Part shown: positions 8,332 to 17,640 of the stretch, piece after piece | Position numbering within the stretch: the first letter of the stretch is position 1 | How the letters are laid out: every line of letters starts with the position of its first letter | NCBI RefSeq assembly: GCF_030272615.1 | Contig: NW_026728913.1 | Coordinates: 270,001 to 292,500 of the forward strand | Length of the DNA: 22,500 bases | From: Cryptomeria japonica | Taxonomy: Eukaryota > Streptophyta > Pinopsida > Cupressales > Cupressaceae | Reading direction: 5' to 3' | The notes under the pieces: generated by a model | What the model was told of the DNA's origin: nothing | The model's database searches: none | Seen by the model: the letters and a program-made list of their open reading frames with translations, nothing else | Made by a program: the position numbers and the translations under genes

Positions 8332-8398
8332 CATACGTGTAGTCTGCAGCAGCGATTAGGACATCGACCCCAACTTCCGAATTCGTTTGCATTGACCG

Positions 8399-8573
8399 CA
8401 CCAAAGGTGCACGCCTTGGTGTGCACCCTGGAGTGCACTTTGGTGCTCACCTCGGTGCACACTTTGGTGTGCACCTCGGTGTGCACCAAAGGTGCGCACC
8501 TTGGAGCGCACCAAAGGTGTACACTTTGGAGCGCACCACATAGGGTCTTTGAGAGGTTGGCGCAGTGCGCACA
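8399..8573. repeat. Degenerate GGTGCAC cluster and promoter-less unit relic
   Basis: The cluster holds irregular copies of GGTGCACC, TTGGTGTGCACC and GGAGCGCACC inside what should be the next promoter unit. It ends with AGGGTCTTTGAGAGGTTGGCGC near 8541, which is the start of a further 157-bp unit. That unit is cut off after GTGCGCACA at about 8573, where the G-rich array takes over, and its promoter is absent. Confidence 0.7.
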
Positions 8574-9062
8574 CCAAGGTGGGTGTTGAGGTGCGTGCCG
8601 AGGTGGGTGGGTGCTAGGGTGCGCTCCATGGTGGGTGCCAGGGTGGGTGCGTGCTAGGGTGGATTCCAAAGAGGGTCATAGGGTGGGTGCCAAGGTGGGT
8701 TGGTGATATAGTGGGTTCAAAGGTGGGTACTAGGGTGGGTTCCAAGGTGGGTCACAAGTTGGGTGCCAGGATGCGTGGGTGTTAGGTTGGGTGCCAAGGT
8801 GGGCTCCTGCGTGGGTGGGTGCTAGGGTGGGTTTCAAGGTGGACGCGAGGGCGGGTGCCAAGGTGGGTAACAAGTTGGGTGTTAGGATGGGTGAGTGCTA
8901 GAGTGGGTGCCAAGGTGGGTGGGTGCTAAGGTGGATGCCAAGGTGGTTCACAGGGTGGGTGGGTTCTAGGGTGAGTTCCAAGGTGGGTCACAGGTTCAGT
9001 GCTAGGGTGGGTGTCAAGGCGGGTGTCGAGGTGCCTGGGTGCTAGGGTGTGGATGCCAATGT

Positions 9063-9089
9063 GGGTCATAGGGTGGGTACTAGGGTGGG
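9063..9089 (+). other. Potential G-quadruplex
   Basis: Five GGG tracts are separated by loops TCATA, T, TACTA and T, so several four-tract folds with one- and five-base loops are possible. This is sequence pattern only. Confidence 0.6.
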
Positions 9090-9756
9090 CTGCAATGTGG
9101 GTGCCAAGGTGGGTAACATGCTCGGTGGGTTCTAAATTGGGTGCCAGGGTGGGTGTGCACCCACCTTGCCCGAGGTGGGTGCCAAGGTGCCAGTGTGGGT
9201 GGGTGCTAAGGTGGATGCCAAGGTGGGTGAGAAGGTGGGTGATAGGTTGAGTGGTAGGATGGGTGGGTGCCAAGATGGGTCACAGGGTGGGTGCAAGGGT
9301 GGGTAGGTGCTAGGGTTGGTGTCAGGGTGGGTGGGTGCTAGGTTGGGTTCCAAGGTGGGTGCGAGGGTGAGTGTCAAGGTGGGTCACAGGTTAGGTGCTA
9401 GGATGGGTGAGTGCTAGGGTGCAAAGGTGCCAGGGTGGGTGCTAGGATGGGTCGATGCTAGGGTGAGTGGCAAGGTGGGTCCACAAGTGTCAAGGTGGGT
9501 GCCGAGGTGGGTGCCAAGTCGGCGACTGCTATGGTGGATGCCAAGGTGGGTCACGGGGTGGGTGCCAAGTTGCTAGGTTGGGTTCCAAGGTGGGTGCCAA
9601 CGTGGGTGCTAGGGTGCGTGGGTTAAAGGGTGTGTCACAACGTGGGTGCCAGGATGGGTGCGCACCCACACTGGCCAAGACGGGTGCGGGTGCAAGGTTG
9701 GGTTCCAAGCCCGGTCACAGGCTGGGTGCTAGGATGGGTGGGTGCCAAGGTGGGCA

Positions 9757-9780
9757 CCAGGGTGGGTGCACCCACCCTGG
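9757..9780. repeat. Perfect 24-bp palindrome at the macro-repeat breakpoint
   Basis: The half site is CCAGGGTGGGTG, followed directly by its reverse complement CACCCACCCTGG, with no loop. The axis lies between 9768 and 9769. Similarity with the second macro-unit starts at this axis (9768 aligned with 17674). Confidence 0.88.
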
Positions 9781-9787
9781 CCAAGGT

Positions 9788-9826
9788 GGGTCACGGGGTG
9801 GGTCCTAGGGTGGGTAACGGGGTGGG
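9788..9826 (+). other. Potential G-quadruplex cluster
   Basis: Six tracts of three or four G are separated by TCAC, T, TCCTA, T, TAAC and T-type loops. The sequence is repeated at 17694-17732 in the second macro-unit. Confidence 0.6.
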
Positions 9827-10240
9827 TACTAAGGTGCGTGCCAAGGTGGGTCATAGGGTGGGTGCCAAGGTGGGCACCAGGGTGGGTGTGCACCAACCCT
9901 AGCCAGGGTAGGTCACGGGGTGGTTGTCGGGGTGGGCGTCAAGGAGCCAAGGTGGGTGGCAAGTAGCCAAGTTGCGTGCCAAGGTGGGTGTCGGGGTGGG
10001 TGCCAAGGATCCAAGGTGGGTGCCAAGGAACCAAGGTGGGTGTCTGGGTGGGTGCCGAGGTGGGAGCCAGGGTGGGTCCCAAGGTGAGTGCAAAGGTGGG
10101 TGCCAGGGTCAAGGTGAGTGCCAATGTGGGTTCCAAGGTGCCAGGGTCAGGGTGAGTGCCAATGTGGGTTCAAAGGTGCTAAGTTGGGTGCGAGGTTGGG
10201 TGCGAGGGTGGGTGGGTGCCAAGGTGTGCTAGGTGGAAGC

Positions 10241-10620
10241 CCGGGTGGGTCGGCATCCCATGGGTGTCGAGTTGGGTGCCTGATGGGTGCTTCTTGTCAA
10301 GTTTTAGTCGTCGGGACTCATTTCGAGCCTTAGAGGTCGTTTCTTGTCCGGTTGCCCTGTCTTCGACCTGGGAACCCAATTTTGGTCCTCGGGTCCCATT
10401 TTTTTTTGTCTCGCATCCCACTTTTGGCCTGTGGCCTTTTCGGGGTCGATTCTCGTTTTGGGCATCAGAGCATGTTTCTTCTCCTAAAACCCAATATTTG
10501 TTTATTAAGTCTCGGAACACATTTTTGTTCTCGTGGACCCATCATGGGTCTTGGAACGCATTTGTGGTCCTTGGGTCCCATTTTGCATCCCGAAACTTGT
10601 GTTTTGGTGCTTGATCCCTA
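10241..10620. repeat. T-rich degenerate repeat block
   Basis: The block has irregular copies of TCGGGTCCCATTTTTGG and GGAACCCAATTTTGGTCC about 25-30 bp apart. Composition changes sharply from the G-rich array on the left to the GC-rich 5S flank on the right. It is repeated at 18147-18526. No gene is supported. Confidence 0.7.
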
Positions 10621-10994
10621 TTTTGGGTGCCCACCTTGCACCAAGTGCGCACCCGGGGCAAACCGAGCGCCTTGGTGCACCGGGGCAAGATCGAGCGTGC
10701 ACCCGAGGCGCCCCGAACATGCACCAAGGTGCACTCGGCCCACATGTGAGCGCAGGTCGTTGCGCCCGAGGTGGTGTGTGGGCACCGCGTTGCAGACGGG
10801 ACACTGCACGCACACGACGCCCCCTCCAGGTGCACGCACGTAGGCCGGGCCGGGTGCACACCCGACGCCCTAGCAAGGTGCGCGCACCCGGGCAGGGCTC
10901 ACACTTGGCGAACGGGGCGCACTTCGCGAGGGAGGGTGTGCACCTCGACGGGGGTGGGTGGCCGGGGTGGATTCGCACGTGGGTCGCGGTTTGC
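10621..10994. other. GC-rich region upstream of 5S copy 1
   Basis: The region contains scattered GTGCGCACC, GGTGCAC and CACCCGGGGCAAACCGAGC motifs, the same vocabulary as the mosaic array right of the 5S gene. No promoter other than the 5S proximal elements and no gene are recognised. Confidence 0.6.
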
Positions 10995-11022
10995 TAAGTA
11001 CACACTGCGACAAGCTCATAAC
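10995..11022 (+). promoter_or_regulatory. 5S copy 1 upstream elements
   Basis: TAAGTA at -28 to -23 is in the place of the TATA-like box of plant 5S genes, a GC lies at -9/-8 and a C at -1. These match the plant 5S upstream layout loosely; the -28 and -1 positions are the best conserved. Confidence 0.55.
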
Positions 11023-11141
11023 GGGTGCGATCATACCAGCATTAGTGCACCGGATCCCATCAGAACTCCGCAGTTAAGCGCGCTTGGGCCGGAGTAGTAC
11101 TGGGATGGGTGACCTCCCGGGAAGTCCCGGTGTTGCACCCT
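11023..11141 (+). rRNA. 5S rRNA: 5S ribosomal RNA, copy 1
   Basis: A complete 5S rRNA, the RNA Pol III product that forms part of the large ribosomal subunit. It begins GGGTGCGATCATACC and ends GGTGTTGCACCC, whose ends pair as helix I. The internal control region is intact: A box at 50-64 (11072-11086, AGTTAAGCGCGCTTG), intermediate element at 67-72 (11089-11094, CCGGAG) and C box at 80-97 (11102-11119, GGGATGGGTGACCTCCCG). Length is about 119 nt, as expected for plants. It is transcribed rightward, opposite to the predicted Pol I promoters, about 2.7 kb to its left. The second copy differs from it at two positions (19 and 70). The CCGCAGTTAAGCGCGCTTGG form resembles gymnosperm 5S as I know it. 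Confidence 0.97.
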
Positions 11142-11153
11142 TTTTTAGTTTTT
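11141..11153 (+). terminator. Pol III terminator of 5S copy 1
   Basis: Six T residues directly follow the 5S end, then AG and a further five T. This is a standard Pol III stop with a backup. Confidence 0.88.
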
Positions 11154-11565
11154 CGCCGGGCGTCGCAATGCTATTTGAATAAACCTTTTGCCCGTTTGCG
11201 TTCTCGTCGGGGCCGGGCCGGGCCGGGGTGCGCTGCCCGCACTACCGCGCGCGCGGGGGCGACACCGAGCGCGCACCCGAGGCACCCCGAGCACACAGGC
11301 CACGGTGCAACCCGGGCGTTGTGCGCGCACCCCGGTGCGCCCGAGGTGCTGCGCGCGCACCCAGGTGAAATCGGTGTGCACCTCGGCCAGTGCGCGCTCG
11401 GTCGAGTCGCGCACGTTGGCCAAGGTGCACGGTGATGTTTCTTACTCTAAGGTTCCGCACCAGACGCCCGGGACAGGTGAGCGAAGCTGGGCGGGGCCGG
11501 GTGCGCGGCCGGGGCAGGTGCACGCAGCTGGAGAGAGCTTTGGAGCACACTTCGGAGCGCACCAA
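11154..11565. other. GC-rich region downstream of 5S copy 1
   Basis: The region starts with CGCCGGGCGTCGCAATGC and an A/T-richer AATAAACC, then GGGCCGGGCCGGGCCGGGG and many GCGCGC and GTGCGC pieces. It repeats almost exactly at 19060-19471. No second RNA gene or coding gene is recognised. Confidence 0.6.
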
Positions 11566-11680
11566 TGATGCGCTCCATTCAAAAGTTTCCTGAAAAGGCA
11601 AAAAAAGTTGAGATTATAGAATTTCCCACTTGAGAGATTGTAAAAAAAAAAAATTTAAAATGAAGGAAACGCGGGTGCCA
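11566..11680. repeat. A/T-rich island 1 (diverged)
   Basis: GATGCGCTCCATTC, AAAAGGCAAAAAAAG and a run of twelve A ending in ATTTAAAATG are followed by GGAAACGCGGGTGCC. It is the leftmost and most diverged member of the island family in the mosaic array; the second-unit copy is 19472-19586. Confidence 0.7.
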
Positions 11681-12307
11681 AGGTGTGCGCAGCCCAGCCA
11701 AGGTGTGCGCACCAAGGCGCCCACCCTGGCGAAGGTGCACGCAAGGTGCGCACCCGAGGCAAACCGGACAATTAACCCAACTTTCGACTTCGCGCGCACC
11801 TTGGAGCGCACTTCGGAGCGCTCCTTGGTGCGCACCAATCTTGGGCACCTCGGAGTGCACCATGGCGCCCACCAAGGTGCGCACCCGGGGCAAACCGAGC
11901 TCCGACTTCGTGCGCACCTTGGAGCGCACGAAAGGTGCGCACCATGGCGCCCACCAAGGTGCGCAGCCCAGCCAAGGCGTGCGCATCAAGGTGCGCACCC
12001 TGGCGAAGGTGCGCACCCGGGGCAAACCGAGCTCCGACTTCGTGCGCACCTTGGAGCGCACAAAAGGTGCGCAACCCAGCCAAGGTGTGCGCACCCCGGT
12101 CAAACCGAGCTCCGAATCGTGCGCACCAGAGGTGCACGCCATCGTGCGCACCTTGGAGCACACTTCGGAGCCCTCCTTGGTGCGCGCCGATGTTGCGCAC
12201 CTCGGAGCGCACCCGGGGAAAACAATGCAATTAACCCGACTTTCGACTTCGTGGGCACCTCGGAGCGCTCTCGGGTTCGCACCTCGGAGCACACCGAGGT
12301 GCGCACC

Positions 12308-12360
12308 TTTGATGCGCTGCCTTCACCAATTTCCAGAAAAGGCAAGAAAACATTGAGAAG
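12308..12360. repeat. A/T island 2 (short form)
   Basis: TTTGATGCGCTGCCTTCACC and AATTTCCAGAAAAGGC are present, but the downstream TTTTAAAATTTCC part is missing and GC array resumes at GTGTGCGCACC. It is repeated at 20214 in the second macro-unit. Confidence 0.7.
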
Positions 12361-13317
12361 GTGTGCGCACCGAGGTGCCCACCCTGGCGAAGGTGCACGC
12401 GAGGTGCGCACCCGGGGCAAACCGGGCTCCGACTTCGTGCACGCCGCACCTTGGAGCACACTTCGGAGCGCTCCTTGGTGCGCACCAGGGCGCGCAACCC
12501 AGCCGAGGTGCCCACCCCGGCGAAGGTGCACGCGAGGTGCGCACCCGGGGCAAACCGGGCTCCGACTTCGTGCACGCGAGGTGCGCACCCGGGGCAAACC
12601 GGGCTCCGACTTCGTGCACGCCGCACCTTGGAGCACACTTCGGAGCGCTCCTTGGTGCGCACCATGGTGCCCACCAGGGCGCGCAACCCCGCCGAAGGTG
12701 CACGCGAGGTGCGCACCCGGGGCAAACCGGGCTCCGACTTCGTGCACGCCGCACCTTGGAGCACACTTCGGAGCGCTCCTTGGTGCGCACCATGGTGCCC
12801 ACCAGGGCGCGCAACCCCGCCGAAGGTGCACGCGAGGTGCGCACCCGGGGCAAACCGGGCTCCGACTTCGTGCACGCCATGGTGCGCACCGCGGCGAAGG
12901 TGCGCACCCGGGGCAAACCGGGCTCCGACTTCGTGCACGCCGCACCTTGGAGCACACTTCGGAGCGCTCCTTGGTGCGCACCAGGGCGCGCAACCCAGCC
13001 GAGGTGCCCACCCCGGCGAAGGTGCACGCGAGGTGCGTACCCGGGGCAAACCGGGCTCCGACTTCGTGCACGCCGCACCTTGGAGCACACTTCGGAGCGC
13101 TCCTTGGTGCGCACCATGGTGCCCACCAGGCCGCGCAACCCAGCCAAGGTGTGCGCACCAAGGTGCACGCGAGGTGCGCACCCGGGGCAAACCGGGGTCC
13201 GACTTCGTGCACGCCGCACCTTGGAGCACACATCGGGGCGCTCCCGGGTTCGCACCGGCGTTGCGCACCGTGGTGGGCACCTCGGAGCACACCAAGGTGG
13301 GCAGCGAGGTGCGCACC

Positions 13318-13430
13318 TTTGATGCGATGCCTTCACTAATTTCCATAAAAGGCAAAAAAAAAACGAGATTTTAAAATTTCCGTTTTGAAAGATAGTGAGA
13401 AAAAGGGAATGCTGGTGCCATCTTGAGCCC
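13318..13430. repeat. A/T island 3 (full form)
   Basis: TTTGATGCGATGCCTTCACT is followed by AAAAGGCAAAAAAAAAAC, GATTTTAAAATTTCCGTTTT, GAAAGATAGTGAG and finally TGCCATCTTGAGCCC. ATTTTAAAAT is self-complementary. Near-identical at 15683 and 21278. Confidence 0.85.
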
Positions 13431-13552
13431 GCCCTGGTGCGCAGCCCAGCCAAGGTGTGCGCACCAAGGTGCCCACCCTGGCGAAGGTGCGCGCCCGGGC
13501 AATTAATCCAACTTCCAACTTCGCGCGCGCCAGGGTGGGAGCGCACCCAACA

Positions 13553-13642
13553 ACCGGGCCTGGGAAGAGCCAATGCGAGAAACCCCACCAAACGCTCTGA
13601 CAAAAAAAGAGGGGGCGCTCCAGTAACCCCGCTTCGGAGCGC
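13553..13642. repeat. CCAAT-containing spacer module
   Basis: CCGGGCCTGGGAAGAGCCAATGCGAG-type sequence followed by CCCCACCAAACGCTCTGACA and AAAAAAGAGGGGGCGCTCC. The same module recurs near 14025-14110, 15918-16007, 16388-16470, 21515-21604 and 21983-22072, always between two A/T islands. Function is unknown. Confidence 0.75.
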
Positions 13643-13812
13643 ACCCTGGGCAAACCCAGCCAAGGTGCCCACCCCGGCCAAGGTGCAGGCGAGGTGCGCA
13701 CCCGGGGCAAACCGGGCTCCGACAACGTGCACGCCGCACCTTGGAGCACACTTCGTAGCGCTCCCGGGTGCGCACCTCAGAGCACACCAAGGTGGGCAGC
13801 GAGGTGCGCACC

Positions 13813-13925
13813 TTTGATGCGCTGCCTTCACTAATTTCCAGAAAAGGCAAAAAAAAAAGGAGATTTTAAAATTTCCGTTTTGAAAGATAGTGAAAAAAAC
13901 GGAACGCGCGTGCCATCTTGAGCCC
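13813..13925. repeat. A/T island 4 (full form)
   Basis: Same order of blocks as the island at 13318, with CGCTGCC in place of CGATGCC and AAAAAAAAGGAG. Counterparts are at 16178 and 21773. Confidence 0.85.
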
Positions 13926-14282
13926 GCCCTGGTGCGCAGCCCAGGTAAGGTGCCCACCCTGGCAAAGGTGCGCACCCGGGCAATTAACCCTACTTCCGAC
14001 TTCGTGCGCGCCAGGGTGGCAACCGGGCCTCGGAAGAGCCAATGCGAGAAACCCCACCAAACGCTCCGACAAAAAAAGAGGCGGCGCTCCAATAACCCCG
14101 CTTCGGAGCGCAGCCGGGGCAAACCCAGCCAAGGTGCCCACCCCGACGAAGGTGCACGCGAGGTGCGCACCCGGGGCAAACCGGGCTCCGACAACGTGCA
14201 CGCAGCACCTTGGAGCACACTTCGAAGCACTCCCGGGTGCCCACCGGCGTTGCGCACCGTGGTGGGCAGCGAGGTGCGCACC

Positions 14283-14397
14283 TTTGATGCGCTGCCTTCA
14301 CTAATTTCCAGAAAAAGGCAAAAAAAAATGAGATTTTAAAATTTCCGTTTTGAAAGATAGTGAAAAAAAAGGAACGCGGGTGCCATCTTGAGCCCGC
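14283..14397. repeat. A/T island 5 (full form)
   Basis: Same island with AAAAAGGCAAAAAAAAATG. Counterparts are at 16647 and 22243. Confidence 0.85.
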
Positions 14398-14916
14398 CCT
14401 GGTGCGCAGCCCAGGCAAGGCATGCGCACCAAGGTGCCCACCCGAGGTGCACACCCGGGGCAAACCGGGCTCCGACTTCGTGCAGGCCGCACCTTGGAGC
14501 ACACTTCGGAGCGCTCCTTGGTGCGCACCATGGTGCCCACCAGGGCGCGCAACCCAGCCAAGGTCTGCACACCAAGGTGCCCACCCCGGCGAAGGTGCAC
14601 GCGAGGTGCGCACCCGGGGCAAACCGGGCTCCGACTTCGTGCACGCCATGGTGCCCACCGCGGCGAAGGTGCACGCGAGGTGCGCACCCGGGGCAAACCG
14701 GGCTCCGACTTCGTGCACGCCGCACCTTGGAGCACACTTCGGAGCGCTCCTTGGTGCGCACCATGGTGCCCACCAGGGCGCGCAACCCAGCCAAGGTGTG
14801 CGCACCAAGGTGCACGCGAGGTGCGCACCCGGGGCAAACCGGGGTCCGACTTCGTGCACGCCGCACCTTGGAGCACACATCGGAGCGCTCCCAGGTTCGC
14901 ACCAGCGTTGCGCACC

Positions 14917-15025
14917 TTTGATGCGCTGCCTTCACTAATTTGAAGAAAAGGCAAAAAAAAACGAGATTTTAAAATTTCCGTTCTGAAAGATAGTGAAAAA
15001 AACGGAACGCGGGTGCCATCTTGAG
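14917..15025. repeat. A/T island 6 (full form, variant)
   Basis: It has AATTTGAAGAAAAGG instead of AATTTCCAGAAAAGG, and CCGTTCTGAAAG instead of CCGTTTTGAAAG. It is followed by GAGCCCTTCCTGGTGCGCAG, a variant shared with the island at 17003. Confidence 0.82.
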
Positions 15026-15682
15026 CCCTTCCTGGTGCGCAGCCCAGGCAAGTTGTGCGCACCAAGGTGCCCACCCTGGCGGAGGTGCGCGCCCGGGGCA
15101 ATCCGGGCTCCGACTTCGTGCACTGCATGGTGCCCACCAAGGCGCGCAACCCAGCCAAGGTGCCCACCGCAGCGAAGGTGCACGCGAGGTGCGCACCCGA
15201 GGTGCACACCCGGGGCAAACCGGGCTCCGACTTCGTGCACGCCGCACCTTGGAGCACACTTCAGAGCGCTCCTTGGTGCGCACCAGGGCGCGCAACCCAG
15301 CCGAGGTGCCCACCCCGGCGAAGGTGCACGCGAGGTGCGCACCCGGGGCAAACCGGGCTCCGACTTCGTGCACGCCATGGTGCCCACCGCGGCGAAGGTG
15401 CGCACCCGGGGCAAACCGGGCTCCGACTTCGTGCACGCCGCACCTTGGAGCACACTTCGGAGCGCTCCTTGGTGCGCACCATGGTGCCCACCAGGCCGCG
15501 CAACCCAGCCAAGGTGTGCGCACCAAGGTGCACGCGAGGTGCGCACCCGGGGCAAACCGGGGTCCGACTTCGTGCACGCCGCACCTTGGAGCACACATCG
15601 GGGCGCTCCCGGGTTCGCACCGGCGTTGCGCACCGTGGTGGGCACCTCGGAGCACACCAAGGTGGGCAGCGAGGTGCGCACC

Positions 15683-15795
15683 TTTGATGCGATGCCTTCA
15701 CTAATTTCCATAAAAGGCAAAAAAAAAACGAGATTTTAAAATTTCCGTTTTGAAAGATAGTGAGAAAAAGGGAATGCTGGTGCCATCTTGAGCCC
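15683..15795. repeat. A/T island 7
   Basis: Counterpart of the island at 13318, with the same CGATGCC and CCATAAAAGG variants. Confidence 0.85.
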
Positions 15796-16177
15796 GCCCT
15801 GGTGCGCAGCCCAGCCAAGGTTTGCGCACCAAGGTGCCCACCCTGGCGAAGGTGCGCGCCCGGGCAATTAACCCAACTTCCAACTTCGCGCGCGCCAGGG
15901 TGGGAGCGCACCCAACAACCGGGCCTGGGAAGAGCCAATGCGAGAAACCCCACCAAACTCTCTGACAAAAAAAGAGGGGGCGCTCCAGTAACCCCGCTTC
16001 GGAGCGCACCCTGGGCAAACCCAGCCAAGGTGCCCACCCCGGCCAAGGTGCAGGCGAGGTGCGCACCCGGGGCAAACCGGGCTCCGACAACGTGCACGCC
16101 GCACCTTGGAGCACACTTCGTAGCGCTCCCGGGTGCGCACCTCAGAGCACACCAAGGTGGGCAGCGAGGTGCGCACC

Positions 16178-16290
16178 TTTGATGCGCTGCCTTCACTAAT
16201 TTCCAGAAAAGGCAAAAAAAAAAGGAGATTTTAAAATTTCCGTTTTGAAAGATAGTGAAAAAAACGGAACGCGCGTGCCATCTTGAGCCC
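16178..16290. repeat. A/T island 8
   Basis: Counterpart of the island at 13813. Confidence 0.85.
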
Positions 16291-16646
16291 GCCCTGGTGC
16301 GCAGCCCAGGTAAGGTGCCACCCTGGCAAAGGTGCGCACCCGGGCAATTAACCCTACTTCCGACTTCGTGCGCGCCAGGGTGGCAACCGGGCCTCGGAAG
16401 AGCCAATGCGAGAAACCCCACCAAACGCTCCGACAAAAAAAGAGGCGGCGCTCCAATAACCCCGCTTCGGAGCGCAGCCGGGGCAAACCAAGCCAAGGTG
16501 CCCACCCCGACGAAGGTGCACGCGAGGTGCGCACCCGGGGCAAACCGGGCTCCGACAACGTGCACGCAGCACCTTGGAGCACACTTCGAAGCACTCCCGG
16601 GTGCCCACCGGCGTTGCGCACCGTGGTGGGCAGCGAGGTGCGCACC

Positions 16647-16760
16647 TTTGATGCGCTGCCTTCACTAATTTCCAGAAAAAGGCAAAAAAAAATGAGATTT
16701 TAAAATTTCCGTTTTGAAAGATAGTGAAAAAAAAGGAACGCGGGTGCCATCTTGAGCCCG
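16647..16760. repeat. A/T island 9
   Basis: Counterpart of the island at 14283. Confidence 0.85.
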
Positions 16761-17002
16761 CCCTGGTGCGCAGCCCAGGCAAGGCATGCGCACCAAGGTG
16801 CCCACCCGAGGTGCACACCCGGGGCAAACCGGGCTCCGACTTCGTGCAGGCCGCACCTTGGAGCACACTTCGGAGCGCTCCTTGGTGCGCACCATGGTGC
16901 CCACCAGGGCGCACCCGAGGCAAACCGGGCTCCGACTTCGTGCACGCCGCACCTTGGAGCACACATCGGAGCGCTCCCAGGTTCGCACCAGCGTTGCGCA
17001 CC

Positions 17003-17115
17003 TTTGATGCGCTGCCTTCACTAATTTCCAGAAAAGGCAAAAAAAAACGATATTTTAAAATTTCCGTTCTGAAAGATAGTGAAAAAAACGGAACGCGGGT
17101 GCCATCTTGAGCCCT
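17003..17115. repeat. A/T island 10
   Basis: Counterpart of the island at 14917 by its CCGTTCTGAAAG and CCCTTCCTG variants, but with the standard CCAGAAAAGG and a CGATATTTTAAAAT variant. Confidence 0.83.
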
Positions 17116-17516
17116 TCCTGATGCGCAGCCCAGGCAAGTTGTGCGCACCAAGGTGCCCACCCTGGCGGAGGTGCGCGCCCGGGGCAAACCGGGCTCCGAC
17201 TTCGTGCACTGCATGGTGCCCACCAAGGCGCGCAACCCAGCCAAGGTGCCCACCGCAGCGAAGGTGCACGCGAGGTGCGCACCCGAGGTGCACACCCGGG
17301 GCAAACCGGGCTCCGACTTCGTGCACGCCGCACCTTGGAGCACACTTCAGAGCGCTCCTTGGTACGCACCAGGGCGCGCAACCCAGCCAAGGTGCTCACC
17401 CCGGCGAAGGTGCACGCGAGGTGCGCACCCGGGGCAAACCGGGCTCGGACTTCGTGCACGCCGCACCTTGGAGCACACATCGGAGCGCTCCCGGGTTCGC
17501 ACCAGCATTGCGCACC

Positions 17517-17640
17517 TTTGATGCGCTGCCTTCACTAATTTCCAGAAAAGGCAAAAAAAAGAAAAAAATGAGATTTTAAAATTTCCGTTTTGAAAGATAG
17601 TGAAAAAAACGGAACGCGGGTGCCATCTTGAGCCCGCCCT
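17517..17640. repeat. A/T island 11 (last before macro-unit junction)
   Basis: Full island with an extended AAAAAAAAGAAAAAAATG run. The GC array after it lasts only about 35 bp before the second macro-unit begins. Confidence 0.83.

Larger units (their letters stand above)
7373..8398. repeat. 157-bp promoter-bearing tandem array
   Basis: Promoters at 7452, 7609, 7766, 7923, 8143 and 8300 are spaced 157, 157, 157, 220 and 157 bp. The unit is a shortened form of the 311-bp unit: it keeps GTCTTTGAGGTTGGCG, GGGGAGTCGACCCATCAAAC, the promoter and GGACATCGACCCCAACTT, and lacks the TCATCGGACC part. The 220-bp interval carries a 63-bp insertion near 8019-8081 with GGTGCACGCCTTGGTGCTCACC. No gene is seen. 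Confidence 0.9.
8574..10240. repeat. G-rich minisatellite (GGTGGGTGCYARGGTGGGT)
   Basis: The stretch is about 1.7 kb of degenerate repeats of GGTGGGTGCCAAGGTGGGT and GCTAGGGTGGGT with step lengths of roughly 10, 16 and 20. G is concentrated on the + strand and C on the - strand. Several runs fit the canonical four-tract G-quadruplex pattern, for example 9063-9089 and 9788-9826. Local inverted copies (CACCCACC) occur near 9158, 9663 and 9769. Long frames in it are low-complexity and not coding. Confidence 0.9.
13100..15300. repeat. 2.36-kb higher-order duplication, copy A (approximate limits)
   Basis: Landmarks recur 2365 bp to the right: GATGCGATGCCTTC at 13321 and 15686, CAGCCAAGGTG at 13141 and 15506, and island 13813 and 16178. 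The copy contains A/T islands at 13318, 13813, 14283 and 14917. Confidence 0.85.

Noticed and set aside
8574-10240. Interstitial telomere repeat (TAGGGT pieces)
   Set aside because: The plant telomere unit TTTAGGG is not present in tandem; the TAGGGT pieces come from the GCTAGGGTGGGT minisatellite.
11154-11565. Possible second small RNA gene after 5S copy 1
   Set aside because: No internal promoter, conserved box or T-run terminator beyond the 5S terminator; the block is GC-rich spacer.
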